Origin: Clostridium drakei
GTDB lineage: Bacteria; Bacillota; Clostridia; Clostridiales; Clostridiaceae
Assembly: GCF_000633595.2 (NCBI RefSeq)
Contig: NZ_JIBU02000004.1
Span: 62,001 to 126,000, forward strand
Reading direction: 5' to 3'
DNA: 64,000 nucleotides
Shown here: positions 52,571-62,497 of the stretch, in pieces
How positions within the stretch are numbered: position 1 is the first letter of the stretch
How the letters are laid out: each line of letters begins with the position of its first letter
The notes under the pieces: model-generated
Seen by the model: the letters and a program-made list of their open reading frames with translations, nothing else
What the model was told of the DNA's origin: nothing
The model's database searches: none
Translations under genes and position numbers: made by a program

Positions 52571-55239
52571 GACATATATTTGAAAACGAAGAAGATTTTA
52601 GACAACACTTTAAATTTTTATCTTATATTTCTGTACCATTTTTTTTAATACACAGCAATGATACTATAAAAGAATATAATTCTCCCGCTGTTGAAATGCT
52701 TCATACTATTTACATGGATGAGAACATAAAAACTTTTAATTCTAAATTTACTAATATTTTATGGTTTATCGAAGATGATTTTATTAAGTTTAAAGCAAGT
52801 ATTAAACAAAATAAAATTTTTGTTAAAGAAGTAAAACTAAATAACATTACCTGGAAATTTAATGGTCAATTTATAAAACATAATGATTCAATATTTTTAA
52901 TTATAAACTATCGCTTACAAAAAGATGAATACACAAAAAAAGCTTTGCAGCTAGCTGCCATAGCTAATGCATCTGAAGATGCTATAATAGGAAAAACTTT
53001 AGATGGTAAAATAATAAGCTGGAATAAAGCAGCTGAAAGAATTTTTGGATATAGTGAACAAGAACTTTTAGGCAAAAAATTTTCTATATTAGATAATAAT
53101 GAAAATAATAAAATTTTATACAGTACAATAAGCAAAAATGGATTTAAAAACTATGAAATAGAAACGATAAATAAAAATAATGAAGTGATATACTTATCCA
53201 TAAGCATATCACCTGTTAAGAATTACAGCGGAGATACTGTATGTGACTCTGTTATTGCTCGAGATATAACTGAAAATAAAAAGCTTCATAAAGAATTATA
53301 TAATAGTGAAAAAAAATTCAGAAGTATATATGAACAATCTCCTATAGGAATAGAGCTTTTTGATGCTAATGGAGAAGTTATATCTTCAAATGAATCCTTC
53401 TGCAAGATGTTTAACTTAGATGATATAAAAGAATTCAAATATTCCAATTTCTTTAATACTCCTCATATTTATGAAAGTGTAAAAAATAGAATTAAAAATA
53501 AAAAGCCTTCTCGTGTTACTTGCAAATATAAATTAAATCAGCGCGCTGACTTTGAAACAAACAAAAATAGGATTTATTATTTTGATATTGTAACTGCTCC
53601 TATACTAAATGAAAAAAAAGATTTAACTGCAATTTTATTACAAGTACAAGACATTACCAAAATTAAAACTGTAGAAAAAAAAGTTCAAAATTTCACTAAT
53701 TTATCTGATGATATATTCTCTATATTTGATTATGATGGTAAATTTTTTCAAATAAGTGCCGGTATGAATAAAATTTTGGAATGGAATGAAAAAGATGCTT
53801 TATATAAAAACTTTAAAGATTTTGTTCATCTCGATGATATTCAAGGCTGCGTAAACGATTTTTCATATTTATTAAAACATGGCAGGCACATATTTAAAAA
53901 TAGATGCATTTGTAAAAACGGAAACTATAAATGGATTGAATGGAACTCATTCGTAATAAAAGAATATAGTCTTATTTATTCTATCGGAAGAGATATAACT
54001 AAGAGAATGGAAAACGAGGAAGAACTAAAAAAAGCAAAAATTGCAGCTGAAGAAGCCAATATTGAAAAGAGTAGATTTTTAGCTAATATGAGTCATGAAA
54101 TAAGAACTCCAATAAATGGAATAATGGGTATGACAGATTTAACCTTGATGACAGAATTAACAAATGAGCAAAGAGAATATTTAAATATGGTAAAATCTTC
54201 TTCAAAACACTTACTAGATATAATAAATGACATTTTAGATATATCTAAGATTGAATCCGGAAAGTTTAAACTTGACTTAGTACCTTTTAACCTTGAAGAA
54301 AGGATTTCCAAAATGGTTAAAAATATCTCTGTCCTTGCTTATAAAAAGTTTATTGAAGTTATGTATTTCATTGATCCTAATATTGATGAAGGTAATATTA
54401 TAGGTGATCCTTCAAAATTGGACCAAATATTAATGAATTTACTAAGCAATGCTATTAAGTTTACAGACAGAGGAAATATAATAGTCTGCGCCAAAAAAGT
54501 TGAAGGACCTAAAGATAAAATTAAAATTCAATTTTCTGTTAGCGATACTGGAATTGGAATTCCTGAAGATAAAATGGACAGGCTTTTTAAAACCTTTAGC
54601 CAAATAGATGATTCGTACACTAAAAAATATGGCGGTACTGGATTAGGACTTTCAATATCCAAAAATCTTGTAAATATGATGAACGGAGATATATGGGTAA
54701 CAAGTAAGCATAACCAAGGAAGTTGTTTTTACTTTACCGCAGAATTTTCTCAAGATGAAAATTCATCAAAATGTTTTTTAGAAAATGATAATGAACTTAC
54801 AAGTACTTCAAAATACATTGAAAAAGTAACGACAAATATAAAACAATTTAATAACTCTAAAAACATTTTAATTGTAGATGACAACGAAATAAACCAAAGA
54901 TTTATTTCTACCCTAATAAGTAAAAGAGGTTATAATTATTTTACTGCTTTCGACGGCATTGAAGCTTTAAATTTATTAAATCAAGTAAACAAAATTGATC
55001 TAATCCTTATGGATATTCAAATGCCTAATTTAAATGGACTAAACGCAACCAAACGTATTCGCAATATAGAAACAGATACCAAAGATCATATTCCAATTAT
55101 AGCAATGACAGCCTATGCCATGATAGGCGATAGAGAAAAATTTTTATCAGCAGGCATGGACGATTATATTTCCAAACCAATTGACTATACTACACTTTAT
55201 AAATTAATAGATAAATTTTTATCCAATAACTTAACATAA
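52567..55239 (+). CDS. Cytoplasmic multi-PAS hybrid histidine kinase
   Basis: 890 residues, no membrane helix. At least three PAS modules are visible (about 120-240, 245-370, 375-495), the first with ASEDAIIGKTLDGKIISWNK. HisKA follows with FLANMSHEIRTPINGIMG (His510), then HATPase with NLLSNAIKFT, SDTGIGIP, FKTFSQ and GGTGLGLSI. The receiver domain (about 765-885) has ILIVDDNEIN and phospho-acceptor Asp816 in LILMDIQMP. The reading frame is complete. No output regulator or HPt gene adjoins it, so signal must pass to a distant partner. Sensory input is probably intracellular (redox or small ligand). Confidence 0.93.
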   Translation: MRHIFENEEDFRQHFKFLSYISVPFFLIHSNDTIKEYNSPAVEMLHTIYMDENIKTFNSKFTNILWFIEDDFIKFKASIKQNKIFVKEVKLNNITWKFNGQFIKHNDSIFLIINYRLQKDEYTKKALQLAAIANASEDAIIGKTLDGKIISWNKAAERIFGYSEQELLGKKFSILDNNENNKILYSTISKNGFKNYEIETINKNNEVIYLSISISPVKNYSGDTVCDSVIARDITENKKLHKELYNSEKKFRSIYEQSPIGIELFDANGEVISSNESFCKMFNLDDIKEFKYSNFFNTPHIYESVKNRIKNKKPSRVTCKYKLNQRADFETNKNRIYYFDIVTAPILNEKKDLTAILLQVQDITKIKTVEKKVQNFTNLSDDIFSIFDYDGKFFQISAGMNKILEWNEKDALYKNFKDFVHLDDIQGCVNDFSYLLKHGRHIFKNRCICKNGNYKWIEWNSFVIKEYSLIYSIGRDITKRMENEEELKKAKIAAEEANIEKSRFLANMSHEIRTPINGIMGMTDLTLMTELTNEQREYLNMVKSSSKHLLDIINDILDISKIESGKFKLDLVPFNLEERISKMVKNISVLAYKKFIEVMYFIDPNIDEGNIIGDPSKLDQILMNLLSNAIKFTDRGNIIVCAKKVEGPKDKIKIQFSVSDTGIGIPEDKMDRLFKTFSQIDDSYTKKYGGTGLGLSISKNLVNMMNGDIWVTSKHNQGSCFYFTAEFSQDENSSKCFLENDNELTSTSKYIEKVTTNIKQFNNSKNILIVDDNEINQRFISTLISKRGYNYFTAFDGIEALNLLNQVNKIDLILMDIQMPNLNGLNATKRIRNIETDTKDHIPIIAMTAYAMIGDREKFLSAGMDDYISKPIDYTTLYKLIDKFLSNNLT

Positions 55240-55240
55240 A

Positions 55241-55290
55241 AAGCATAATGTAACGTAAGGGTGCAGTGGAAGTTTGGATTTTAACTTTTA
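55241..55290. repeat. Dispersed intergenic repeat, copy 2
   Basis: Inverted relative to 7968-8017, with about 41 of 50 positions equal. It begins two bases after the kinase stop codon. The AAGTTT...AACTT hairpin and the AAGGGTGCAGT core are conserved. It is not a normal terminator, since no T tract follows. Confidence 0.6.
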
Positions 55291-55646
55291 CTCCGTGATA
55301 TATGATAAGTGTACGCACATAATTACATTGTCATAAGTAGTTTTAGTAAGTGAAAATTATATTTATAACCTTAACTTATAATGCTTAAAAATCAAGGCAT
55401 AGCCTGCTGCTAGGCTAATATATTTCATTTAGAAGCAAGTTACTTTCTATATTTATAGAAATACCTTAAAATAAATTTATTATTTAGGTTGTTGAAAAAT
55501 ATAATAAAAAAAATATGCAAGTATCTTATAAATGTAATAATCAACAAATTTATTATTTTTGCAGGCTGCACCATAGAGTATTATTAAAATAACTGAAATA
55601 TACATAAACTAGGTAATAAATATTATGTGTACACGTAATGCACTAA
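55291..55646. other. Non-coding AT-rich spacer
   Basis: No gene, tRNA or known RNA recognised. It contains GTGTACGCACATAA (55309-55322) and a near-inverse TTATGTGTACACG near 55624, and an AGAAGCAAGTTACTTTC word near 55431 that resembles the start of the large palindrome arm. Confidence 0.4.
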
Positions 55647-55896
55647 GAAGTAACTTTCAACTGTATGCAGACTGATATATGCTGTGAAGGAAGATTCGAA
55701 CGAATTTTAGAAGTTCTTTGCTTGAGATATTTAAAAATTCCGTAATTTTTGCCAGGACGGCAAAAGCTCCGAAAGCGACAGGACGTCGCATTTGAGGAGG
55801 TAGGAATTTTTCAATATCTCAAGCATTAGAACTTCTTAATGAAGTGAGTTTTCCTTCACAGCATATATCAGCCGGAATACAGTTGAAAGTTACTTC
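55647..55896. repeat. 250-bp inverted repeat with two CAGGACG-loop hairpins
   Basis: Arms 55647-55741 and 55803-55896 pair over blocks of GAAGTAACTTTCAACTGTAT, CTGATATATGCTGTGAAGGA, AGAAGTTCT and GCTTGAGATATT. At the apex are hairpin A (55747-55765, stem TTTTGCC/GGCAAAA) and hairpin B (55775-55789, stem GCGAC/GTCGC). Both have the same loop AGGAC, and B is extended by CTCC/GGAG pairing. There is no open frame. It could be a non-autonomous mobile element, a structured RNA, or both. Confidence 0.8.
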
Positions 55897-55932
55897 GCTT
55901 ACATGCGCTTGTATCTCATAATTTTTAAACTA

Positions 55933-57096
55933 TTAAAGCTTAAACTTTTCTGTGACTTTATTTAATTTTGATGAAATTTTGTCAAGCTTTTCTAAGCTAT
56001 TAGATACTTTTTCAATAGCTTCATATTGCTCTGCCATAGATGCAGATATTTCTTGTGTTGATGCTGCTGATTTTTGTGTACTATCAGATATATTTGTTAT
56101 GAAGCTAATAACTATTTCCTTATTTTCATCTACTTTATTAATACTTGATGCTTGACATTCTACTTGCCTCATTGTATTTTTAACTGCTTTTCCAGTTGAA
56201 AAAAACGACTTTTCAGCTTCTGCCATAGCAGCATTGGCCTCTTCAGTAGCCTTGTTACTATGTTCCATATTCAATTTAGTATTTTCTATTTCACCTTGTA
56301 TATCTTTCACTATTTTTTCTATTTGTTTTGCAGAATTTGTTGTTTCTTCAGATAGTTTTCTTATTTCATCTGCAACTATGGCAAATCCTCTTCCAGCCTC
56401 ACCAGCTCTTGCTGCTTCTATAGCTGCATTAAGTGCTAAAAGATTAGTTTGGCTTGCAATTGATTCTATAGCATTAACAATTTCACCAATATCTCCTGAC
56501 TTATTAGATAAATAATCCACATTATTAGATATTTTTTTTACACTGCTATTATTTATTTCAAATTTTTCTATAAGCTTCTTCATTGCTTCCATGCCCATTA
56601 AATTAATTTTTTGAGTCGCCTTAGATAACTTTCTAACCCTATCAGATCCTTGTACTGCTATTTTTATTTCCTCAGCTAAACTTGATAATTTTTCATTTCC
56701 ACTCTCAGAATTCTTTGCTTCTTCCGCCGATCTTTTTGATAGCTCTTCTATTATGGCAATTAAATTTTCAATTGAAGATACTGCTTCTTTACTTGATGTA
56801 TAAACTTCTTTATAATATTCTGAAATATCCTCTGAATTTTCCTTAATAATTTTAGCTATACTTCTAATCTTTTCTCTTAAACTATAAACAGACTTTACCA
56901 TATTGCTAATTTCATTTTTTCCATTTAAGAAAAATTGCAATTCATTAGTTTTTTGTTGAACTGTTAAATCTAAATTAGCAGTCACATTAATAATTTCTGT
57001 TGCTATCTTTATTGGCTTTATAAATTTATTATGAATCAGCATCAAAATTATACATTGAATTATAACAAAAGCCATAAGCAATAAAAGTATTCTCAT
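55933..57096 (-). CDS. Short methyl-accepting chemotaxis-type transducer
   Basis: 387 residues from ATG at 57096, which has GGGAG upstream; an earlier frame to 57144 is less likely. One N-terminal membrane helix ([20 protein letters not shown]), no external sensor domain, and a short HAMP-like linker are followed by the MCP signalling domain. The tip reads [20 protein letters not shown], then [15 protein letters not shown]. With no ligand domain it may sense membrane or cytoplasmic state, or join arrays with other receptors. It is convergent with the kinase across the palindrome region. Confidence 0.88.
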   Translation of the reverse strand: MRILLLLMAFVIIQCIILMLIHNKFIKPIKIATEIINVTANLDLTVQQKTNELQFFLNGKNEISNMVKSVYSLREKIRSIAKIIKENSEDISEYYKEVYTSSKEAVSSIENLIAIIEELSKRSAEEAKNSESGNEKLSSLAEEIKIAVQGSDRVRKLSKATQKINLMGMEAMKKLIEKFEINNSSVKKISNNVDYLSNKSGDIGEIVNAIESIASQTNLLALNAAIEAARAGEAGRGFAIVADEIRKLSEETTNSAKQIEKIVKDIQGEIENTKLNMEHSNKATEEANAAMAEAEKSFFSTGKAVKNTMRQVECQASSINKVDENKEIVISFITNISDSTQKSAASTQEISASMAEQYEAIEKVSNSLEKLDKISSKLNKVTEKFKL

Positions 57097-57265
57097 TTTA
57101 CCATCTCCCATATCCCCTATAATGATCCAAATTAATAATAACACAATTTGGATAAAATTTCATAAAATTCACTAATTTCGATACACAAAATTTCAATATT
57201 CATTAAATTCAAACTATTTTATATTAACAAGTTCTTTCTTGAAACTGAAGATGGTACGTTATAAG

Positions 57266-57781
57266 CTAATTACTCCATTTTTTATACAAATCAGGCCTTT
57301 CATCTTTTAAAACATTAAAAAATTTACCTATTACTCCTAAATTTTTTAAATCTCTTATCATAAGTTCAGGATATTTTACTGTCTTTATAAGCTGCATAGA
57401 AGGATCTATAACCTTTACTTTTTCATCTTTAGTTACATATATATGGACTCCTCTCATATCTAATCTTTTAAATCCAAGCTTTTTAAATTCTTCAACCATT
57501 CCTATTAAATTCAATACTAAATTTTTGCTTAGTCCATACTTTTTTATATAAGTATTTAGATCATATCCATCTACATATTCTCTTATCATATTTTTCCCTT
57601 TTCTTTCATATACTTTTGGAAAATAACTACTTCCTTCAGCTATCTTTAAAACTTTATATTCTTCCAAACATCTATCTTCCCTTTTGCATATTTTTATTAC
57701 TTTTCCATCAGGCATTAAATACACTTTTCCATTCTTCCCATGTCCTAAATATTTATATTTACTCACATCAACACAACTCAT
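57266..57781 (-). CDS. Minimal serine/threonine kinase-like protein
   Basis: 171 residues from ATG at 57781, nine bases after GAAGGGAG; an upstream in-frame start at 57805 lies before that site. Kinase features are the glycine loop GHGKNGKVYLM (Gly13, 15, 18), the lysine in VIKICKRE (Lys30), a Glu in CLEEYKVL, a catalytic-loop-like RLDMRGVHIYV in place of HRDxKxxN, and VIDPS in place of DFG. It lacks most of the C-lobe, so it is a minimal or atypical kinase of the kind seen in Bacillus (YrzF-like). It is divergent from cwlJ/gerQ. Activity is uncertain. Confidence 0.75.
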   Translation of the reverse strand: MSCVDVSKYKYLGHGKNGKVYLMPDGKVIKICKREDRCLEEYKVLKIAEGSSYFPKVYERKGKNMIREYVDGYDLNTYIKKYGLSKNLVLNLIGMVEEFKKLGFKRLDMRGVHIYVTKDEKVKVIDPSMQLIKTVKYPELMIRDLKNLGVIGKFFNVLKDERPDLYKKWSN

Positions 57782-57964
57782 AGTTGTTTTCTCCCTTCTT
57801 CCCAAAATTTCATCATCTTCTTTTATTAATATATTTACTTAATGTAAGAAATGTACTTAATTATAGCAATAATTAAAAATATAATAATCTTATTAAAAAT
57901 GTAACAATTACCATATATGTGAATAAACTATTATTATAGTGAGAATAATCGAGGTGAATAATAT

Positions 57965-58405
57965 ATGGCTTATTCAGATAGAGAATTATTAGCAAGATTA
58001 ATTAAATGTGAAGCTGGTGGCGAAGGCGAAAATGGCATGAAAGCTGTTGCTACTTCTATTATGAATAGAGTAAGAGTTCCATATGGCGAATATCATAGAA
58101 TCGGTCAAGGAGATCTTAGAAAAATAATTTATCAAAAGGGCCAATATGATTGTATGCGTTCAGTTTTAGGCGGTGTTGCCAATCCTCAGACAATTTGGGC
58201 AAATCCACCAGAACAAATACATTATGATATTGCAGATTGGGCATTAGCAGGAAATAGATTATTTCCAATAGGTTATTCGTTATGGTACTTTAATCCATTT
58301 GCTCCTTGTCCATATACTTTCCCATATAACGGAAGTGGCAGTTTTCAAATAAAAGTAATAAAACACTGTTTCTATAATCCTACTGAACTATATGCTAAAA
58401 CCTAA
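57965..58405 (+). CDS. SleB/CwlJ-family spore cortex hydrolase, CwlJ-like
   Basis: 146 residues, consisting of the Hydrolase_2 domain only. Motifs are SDRELLARLIKCEAGGEGEN with the catalytic Glu, GMKAVATSIMNRV, and HYDIADWALAGN and LWYFNPFAPCP toward the end. The absence of a signal peptide and of a peptidoglycan-binding domain favours CwlJ over SleB. CwlJ sits in the coat and lyses the cortex on germination, triggered by Ca-dipicolinate in Bacillus. It is followed by a gerQ-like gene, as expected for the CwlJ-GerQ pair. Confidence 0.9.
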   Translation: MAYSDRELLARLIKCEAGGEGENGMKAVATSIMNRVRVPYGEYHRIGQGDLRKIIYQKGQYDCMRSVLGGVANPQTIWANPPEQIHYDIADWALAGNRLFPIGYSLWYFNPFAPCPYTFPYNGSGSFQIKVIKHCFYNPTELYAKT

Positions 58406-58470
58406 AATTAAACCATATGTTTATTTTCATAAATAATAAAATAAAAATTTTTATATAAGGAGGTTTATTT

Positions 58471-58818
58471 ATGTTTCCTCAGTGTTGTTTTAATTGCTTT
58501 AATCCTTATGCAATGGACTATGATTCTTCCAATACTTTTAACTTCCGTCAACAGCAGCCAACCACGCAAGATCAAGGTTTTGAACAAGCTCCTGGTTCAC
58601 CAATAGCTCAAGATATTCAATATACACAAGGATACTTAAGAACACAAATAGGGAAAAGAGTTAGGGTATTTTTCTTAATTGGAACTAATATAGTACAAGA
58701 TAGAGAAGGGATTTTAACAGATGTTGGAATTAGTTATATTATTCTAAAAGAAACAGGAACAAATATTAATGTATTATGTGATATCTATGCAATTAAATTT
58801 GTAAATATATTTCCTTAA
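58471..58818 (+). CDS. GerQ-like spore coat protein
   Basis: 115 residues. A Cys/Phe/Gln-rich N-terminus (FPQCCFNCFNPYAMDY, FRQQQPTT) leads to a C-terminal domain: GSPIAQDIQYTQGYLRTQIG, KRVRVFFLI and GILTDVGISYIILKETGTN. Layout and the QxYIENILRLNKGK-type region match GerQ (YwdL) of Bacillus, which holds CwlJ in the coat and is cross-linked by transglutaminase through lysine and glutamine. It is co-directional with the CwlJ-like gene, 65 bases downstream. The match is by pattern, and is weaker in the N-terminal half. Confidence 0.78.
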   Translation: MFPQCCFNCFNPYAMDYDSSNTFNFRQQQPTTQDQGFEQAPGSPIAQDIQYTQGYLRTQIGKRVRVFFLIGTNIVQDREGILTDVGISYIILKETGTNINVLCDIYAIKFVNIFP

Positions 58819-58837
58819 AATATGCAATAAAAAATAC

Positions 58838-58878
58838 ATAGACTTTAAATACAATTTCAAATTGCATTTAAAGTCTAT
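58838..58878. terminator. Bidirectional terminator between gerQ and gcvT
   Basis: A nearly perfect 19-bp stem, TAGACTTTAAAT plus CAATTT against AAATTG plus ATTTAAAGTCTA, with a one-base centre. It separates two convergent genes. Confidence 0.8.
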
Positions 58879-58896
58879 TGCAATATTATAATAAAA

Positions 58897-59976
58897 TCAT
58901 CTTATTACCTTAGCTTTAACTAAATCATTCATATTCTTAATAAATATTGTAGTTCCTAATTTAGAATATTTTAAATCTACCAAGGCTAAGCCCAAATTTT
59001 TTTTCTTTTTAGGTGAAAAACGTTCTGTAGCAACTATACCTACTTTTTCTCCATCAAAAATAACATTAGAACCAGAAATTTCACTGCTGCATTTATCTCC
59101 TGTCTCAAATTTTACAATCTTTCTTTTAATTCCTTTTTCACTTTCTTTTTTCAATGCATTCTTACCAATAAAATCACTTTTTCTTAAATTTACATAAGTT
59201 TTTAATCCAGCTTCAAATGGAGTTATATCTTCCAAAAGTTCATCTCCAAAAGGAGGTAGATTAGAATCTAATCTTAATGCATCTCTCACACTTAATCCTG
59301 CAGGTTTTATGCCTTCCTCTCTTCCTGCATTTAGTATACTATTCCAAAGTAATTTTAAGTCTTCAGGAAATATATAAATCTCAAATCCATCTTCCCCTGT
59401 GTACCCAGTTCTAGAGAGTAGACACTTTGTCCCACAAATGCTTACATCTCTTCTAAAACTCAAATATTTAATTTCTTTAAGATCTATATCTGTTAATTTT
59501 TGCAATATAGTCTCTGATTTAGGTCCTTGCAATGCAAGTTGACAGATTTCATTTGAAATATTAATAATACTTACATCATGTTTATTCTTTTTATTTATAA
59601 GCCATTTAAAAATTCTTTTTACATTTCCCGAATTAACAGTAATTAGATAATTGCTATCGCTTAATTTATATAACAATACTATCTCAATAACTGCACCATA
59701 AGGGTAACACATAAGAGTATACATAGCTCTATTTTCTTCTAAATTTTCAATATCATTAGTTACTAAATTTTGAATAAAATGAAAGGCATCCTTACCTTTT
59801 ATTTGAATCTTTCCTACATGTGAAATATCAAATAATCCTGCCTTTTTTCTTACGGCCTTATATTCTTCCACTACTCCTTCAAATTGCATAGGTAAAGCCC
59901 AGCCTGCAATTTTGCCTATTTTTCCACCATATTCTTCATAAACATTATATAGTGGAGTTTTCTTCAACGCTTCCAT
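58897..59976 (-). CDS. gcvT: Aminomethyltransferase, T protein of the glycine cleavage system
   Basis: 359 residues, the usual size. Motifs include KTPLYNVYEEYGGKIGKIAG, GLFDISHVGKIQIKG, QNLVTNDIENL, LLSRTGYTGEDGFEIYI and GLSVRDALRLDSNLPPFGDE, which bind folate and the aminomethyl group. GcvT makes methylene-tetrahydrofolate and ammonia from aminomethylated GcvH. It stands alone: gcvH and the P-protein genes are not in the window. A glycine riboswitch and a terminator precede it. GGAGGTAACAG is the ribosome binding site. Confidence 0.95.
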   Translation of the reverse strand: MEALKKTPLYNVYEEYGGKIGKIAGWALPMQFEGVVEEYKAVRKKAGLFDISHVGKIQIKGKDAFHFIQNLVTNDIENLEENRAMYTLMCYPYGAVIEIVLLYKLSDSNYLITVNSGNVKRIFKWLINKKNKHDVSIINISNEICQLALQGPKSETILQKLTDIDLKEIKYLSFRRDVSICGTKCLLSRTGYTGEDGFEIYIFPEDLKLLWNSILNAGREEGIKPAGLSVRDALRLDSNLPPFGDELLEDITPFEAGLKTYVNLRKSDFIGKNALKKESEKGIKRKIVKFETGDKCSSEISGSNVIFDGEKVGIVATERFSPKKKKNLGLALVDLKYSKLGTTIFIKNMNDLVKAKVIR

Positions 59977-60005
59977 ACTGTTACCTCCTATGTATTCATA
60001 ATAAT

Positions 60006-60053
60006 AAAAAAAGGACCATTAGACATATCACTTATAAACGCCCACATGATCCT
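60006..60053 (-). terminator. Riboswitch-controlled terminator of gcvT
   Basis: On the minus strand an imperfect stem, AGGATCAT against ATGGTCCT with an inner GTGG/GTCT segment, is followed by TTTTTTT. It lies between the glycine aptamer and gcvT, so glycine binding should relieve it. Confidence 0.65.
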
Positions 60054-60112
60054 CTGTTATCCTATTTAAAAACTTTTACATTTAAATATAATCATAAAAG
60101 GTTAAAAATAGA

Positions 60113-60226
60113 ATTTCAGAGTTTCGTCCTATAATGTTACATTTACCTGAAAGTTTCTATTAAACTTGTGATGTTTAACATTGCTTCTTCGGTTAACAAA
60201 AGTTATCTCACATTATTTTCATCCGA
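60113..60226 (-). promoter_or_regulatory. Glycine riboswitch (single aptamer)
   Basis: The minus strand shows GTGAGAT, CCGAAGAAGCAA, GAAACTTTCAGGTAAA and GGACGAAACTCTG, in the order and spacing of the gcvT-type glycine aptamer. It is diverged at several positions, and only one aptamer is clear; the following sequence may be a vestigial second one. It lies upstream of gcvT. Confidence 0.78.
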
Positions 60227-60254
60227 AGTTATATACTTTTTTATTATGTAAATC

Positions 60255-60283
60255 ATTATAACACTTTTCTAATACATTTTTAA
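60255..60283 (-). promoter_or_regulatory. Sigma-A promoter of the riboswitch-gcvT unit
   Basis: Minus strand TTAAAA (60278-60283), 17 bases and consensus TATAAT (60255-60260), about 25 bases before the aptamer. Confidence 0.6.
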
Positions 60284-60507
60284 CCCATTTTTATGAATAA
60301 ATTATAAAATTTTAGTTATATTTATAAATATCTTATTTGAGAACAATATACTTTAAATAATAATACTTAATTATGCAAGTAATATATAAATTCTACGAAA
60401 AACTATATATTTTTCATAATTATTTTAAATAATTTTATATTTAGCAAAATGAATTTAAAATATCATTAATATTATAAATAAAGCATATAATTTTTTTTGT
60501 TTATTAT

Positions 60508-60543
60508 TAGTATAATTATTAAATATATTTAATAATTATACTA
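60508..60543. repeat. Perfect 36-bp AT palindrome
   Basis: Each half is 18 bases, starting TAGTATAATTATTAAATA. It lies in the 60284-60596 spacer, which is otherwise AT-rich and without a gene. No T tract follows on the minus strand, so it is not a typical terminator of the chemoreceptor gene that ends at 60597. Confidence 0.7.
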
Positions 60544-60596
60544 TAATTTTATATTTAACCGTAAATTATTTACAATCATTTTTTTAGTTTTTATAA

Positions 60597-62309
60597 TTAC
60601 ACTTTAAATCCAGATGTCATTTTAATTAGTTTCTTTGACATCTCTGATAAATGTTTTGTATTTTTCTCTATATCAGTCATAGTGCTAAGCTGTTCTTCTA
60701 TGCTTGTACTTATATTTTCAGTCCCACCAGCTATTTCACTTGAACTGCTAGCTATAGTATTAATAGCCATTTCAATTTCTTTTGTACTCTTTGCTTGCTG
60801 TTCATTAGCATTGTTTATTTGCTCTATTTGATTTACTATATCTTGTATATTATATATTATACTTTGCATACTCTCTCCAACCTCGGATGCTTTAGTAACT
60901 CCATGAGACACCTTTACTTCAACATGCTCAAATGAGGTTACAGCTGAAGCTGATTTTAACTGATTTTCTTTAACTAATTCAGATATCTGTGCTGCTGCAT
61001 TATTACTTTCATCTGCAAGCTTTCTAATTTCATCAGCTACTACACTAAAGCCTTTTCCAGCTTCACCTGCACGAGCTGCTTCTATGGCTGCATTTAAAGC
61101 TAACATATTCGTTTGAGCTGAAATTCCTGTTATTATTTCAATAATTTCTCCTATTCTCTTTGAAGATATGTCAAGATCACTTATTATCATTGACACTTCT
61201 TTTGATGAAGAAGCTATATCTGTTATGGAAGAAACAACTTCCGATATTTTTCCTGCTCCTTCTTCTGCTATTTCTTTTGCCTTTTTACTGTTTACGGAAG
61301 TATTTTTTGTTGCTACAGAAGTTGATTCAGAAAATTTAGCTACTTCTGCAAGACTTGCTGAAGTTTCTTCTGAAACAGCAGCTCCATCTGATGTACTAGA
61401 GGATATTTCTGAAACAGTATCTGCTATACTATCTAATGACTGTGTTGTTGCTGTTGTTGCATCACTTAAATTTTCACTTAAAGATGTTACAGTTTCAGCT
61501 GAAACTGATACTTCCTTAATAATTGAATGAAGTTTGTCCATAAACATGTCAAAACTTCTACTTAAATCTCCCATCTCATCTTTACTGTTATAACCTATTC
61601 TTTGAGTTAAATCTCCATTGCTTTCAGAAATTTCCTTCAACTTCTTGGTAACTTTTTTAATTGGATTAACAGTTTCCCTTATTATAATTACAGATAAGAT
61701 CAAAGTTATAATCATACATATTACTAAAATTGATATTAATATCATTAATGTAAGACCAAAAATCTTTTTACTTTGATCATAAGTGTTATTTGCTGCTTTA
61801 ACATGATTATTTATAATTTCATCAAAGGATGCAGTTAATGCAGTTTTAGCTTTATCAAAATTAGCAGCATCATTAGGTCCTGAACTACCATTAGCCCCAC
61901 TTATAGCTCCTTGTTGACCAGAAGTTTTTATAAATTCATCCTTTGCTGCTATAAACTTATCATAATTATCTAATAAAGTTTTGTAATCAGCGTCACTTTT
62001 ATATTCTGATAATGATTTGTCAATTGATGCTACCTTATTTGCAACATCACTTTTTATAGCATTTTTTGTATTTTCATCACTTGCATCCATTAATGAGCTG
62101 CTTTTAGTTCGAATATATTCCACATTTGATTTCATATTCTCTAACTTAACAATTGGAGTCATTCTTGATTCACTTAGTTCTTTAATCCCAATATTAACTA
62201 AGGACAATTGTTTTACTGAAGCAACCCCCATTATTAGTAAAAAAATAAGAAAACTAATAGCAAGAAAGCTAATTTTCTGTGCAATTTTTAAGTTTCTAAA
62301 AAAATTCAT
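60597..62309 (-). CDS. Methyl-accepting chemotaxis protein with 4HB sensor
   Basis: 570 residues. Two membrane helices (about 12-32 and 188-212) frame a four-helix-bundle ligand domain with [20 protein letters not shown], carrying an unusual [11 protein letters not shown] loop near residues 138-150. HAMP (about 210-265) and a full MCP signalling domain follow, with the tip [20 protein letters not shown] and [16 protein letters not shown]. The receptor should bind a small solute outside and signal to CheA. GAGGAGG precedes the ATG. Monocistronic by position. Confidence 0.93.
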   Translation of the reverse strand: MNFFRNLKIAQKISFLAISFLIFLLIMGVASVKQLSLVNIGIKELSESRMTPIVKLENMKSNVEYIRTKSSSLMDASDENTKNAIKSDVANKVASIDKSLSEYKSDADYKTLLDNYDKFIAAKDEFIKTSGQQGAISGANGSSGPNDAANFDKAKTALTASFDEIINNHVKAANNTYDQSKKIFGLTLMILISILVICMIITLILSVIIIRETVNPIKKVTKKLKEISESNGDLTQRIGYNSKDEMGDLSRSFDMFMDKLHSIIKEVSVSAETVTSLSENLSDATTATTQSLDSIADTVSEISSSTSDGAAVSEETSASLAEVAKFSESTSVATKNTSVNSKKAKEIAEEGAGKISEVVSSITDIASSSKEVSMIISDLDISSKRIGEIIEIITGISAQTNMLALNAAIEAARAGEAGKGFSVVADEIRKLADESNNAAAQISELVKENQLKSASAVTSFEHVEVKVSHGVTKASEVGESMQSIIYNIQDIVNQIEQINNANEQQAKSTKEIEMAINTIASSSSEIAGGTENISTSIEEQLSTMTDIEKNTKHLSEMSKKLIKMTSGFKV

Positions 62310-62497
62310 GTAATTATCCTCCTCTGTATTTCTATTGTCTTTGGTACTTTATTGTTTACTACATTTTTACATTAAGTTTATATTTATATTTTAATATTAA
62401 ATTGTTACAGTTAAGTTACAATTTAAACTTAACTTTAGCTACTTTTCCACATTTTATATGTGTATTCCATTTAAAAGATTTCAAACATTTATTTTAC

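Noticed and set aside
55240-55932. A gene or tRNA in the long spacer
   Set aside because: All six frames are broken by stops within short distances and no cloverleaf with CCA-proximal stem was seen.
57900-57964. Sporulation promoter upstream of the CwlJ-like gene
   Set aside because: Several AT-rich words resemble sigma-E or sigma-K boxes, but no pair has both acceptable sequence and spacing.
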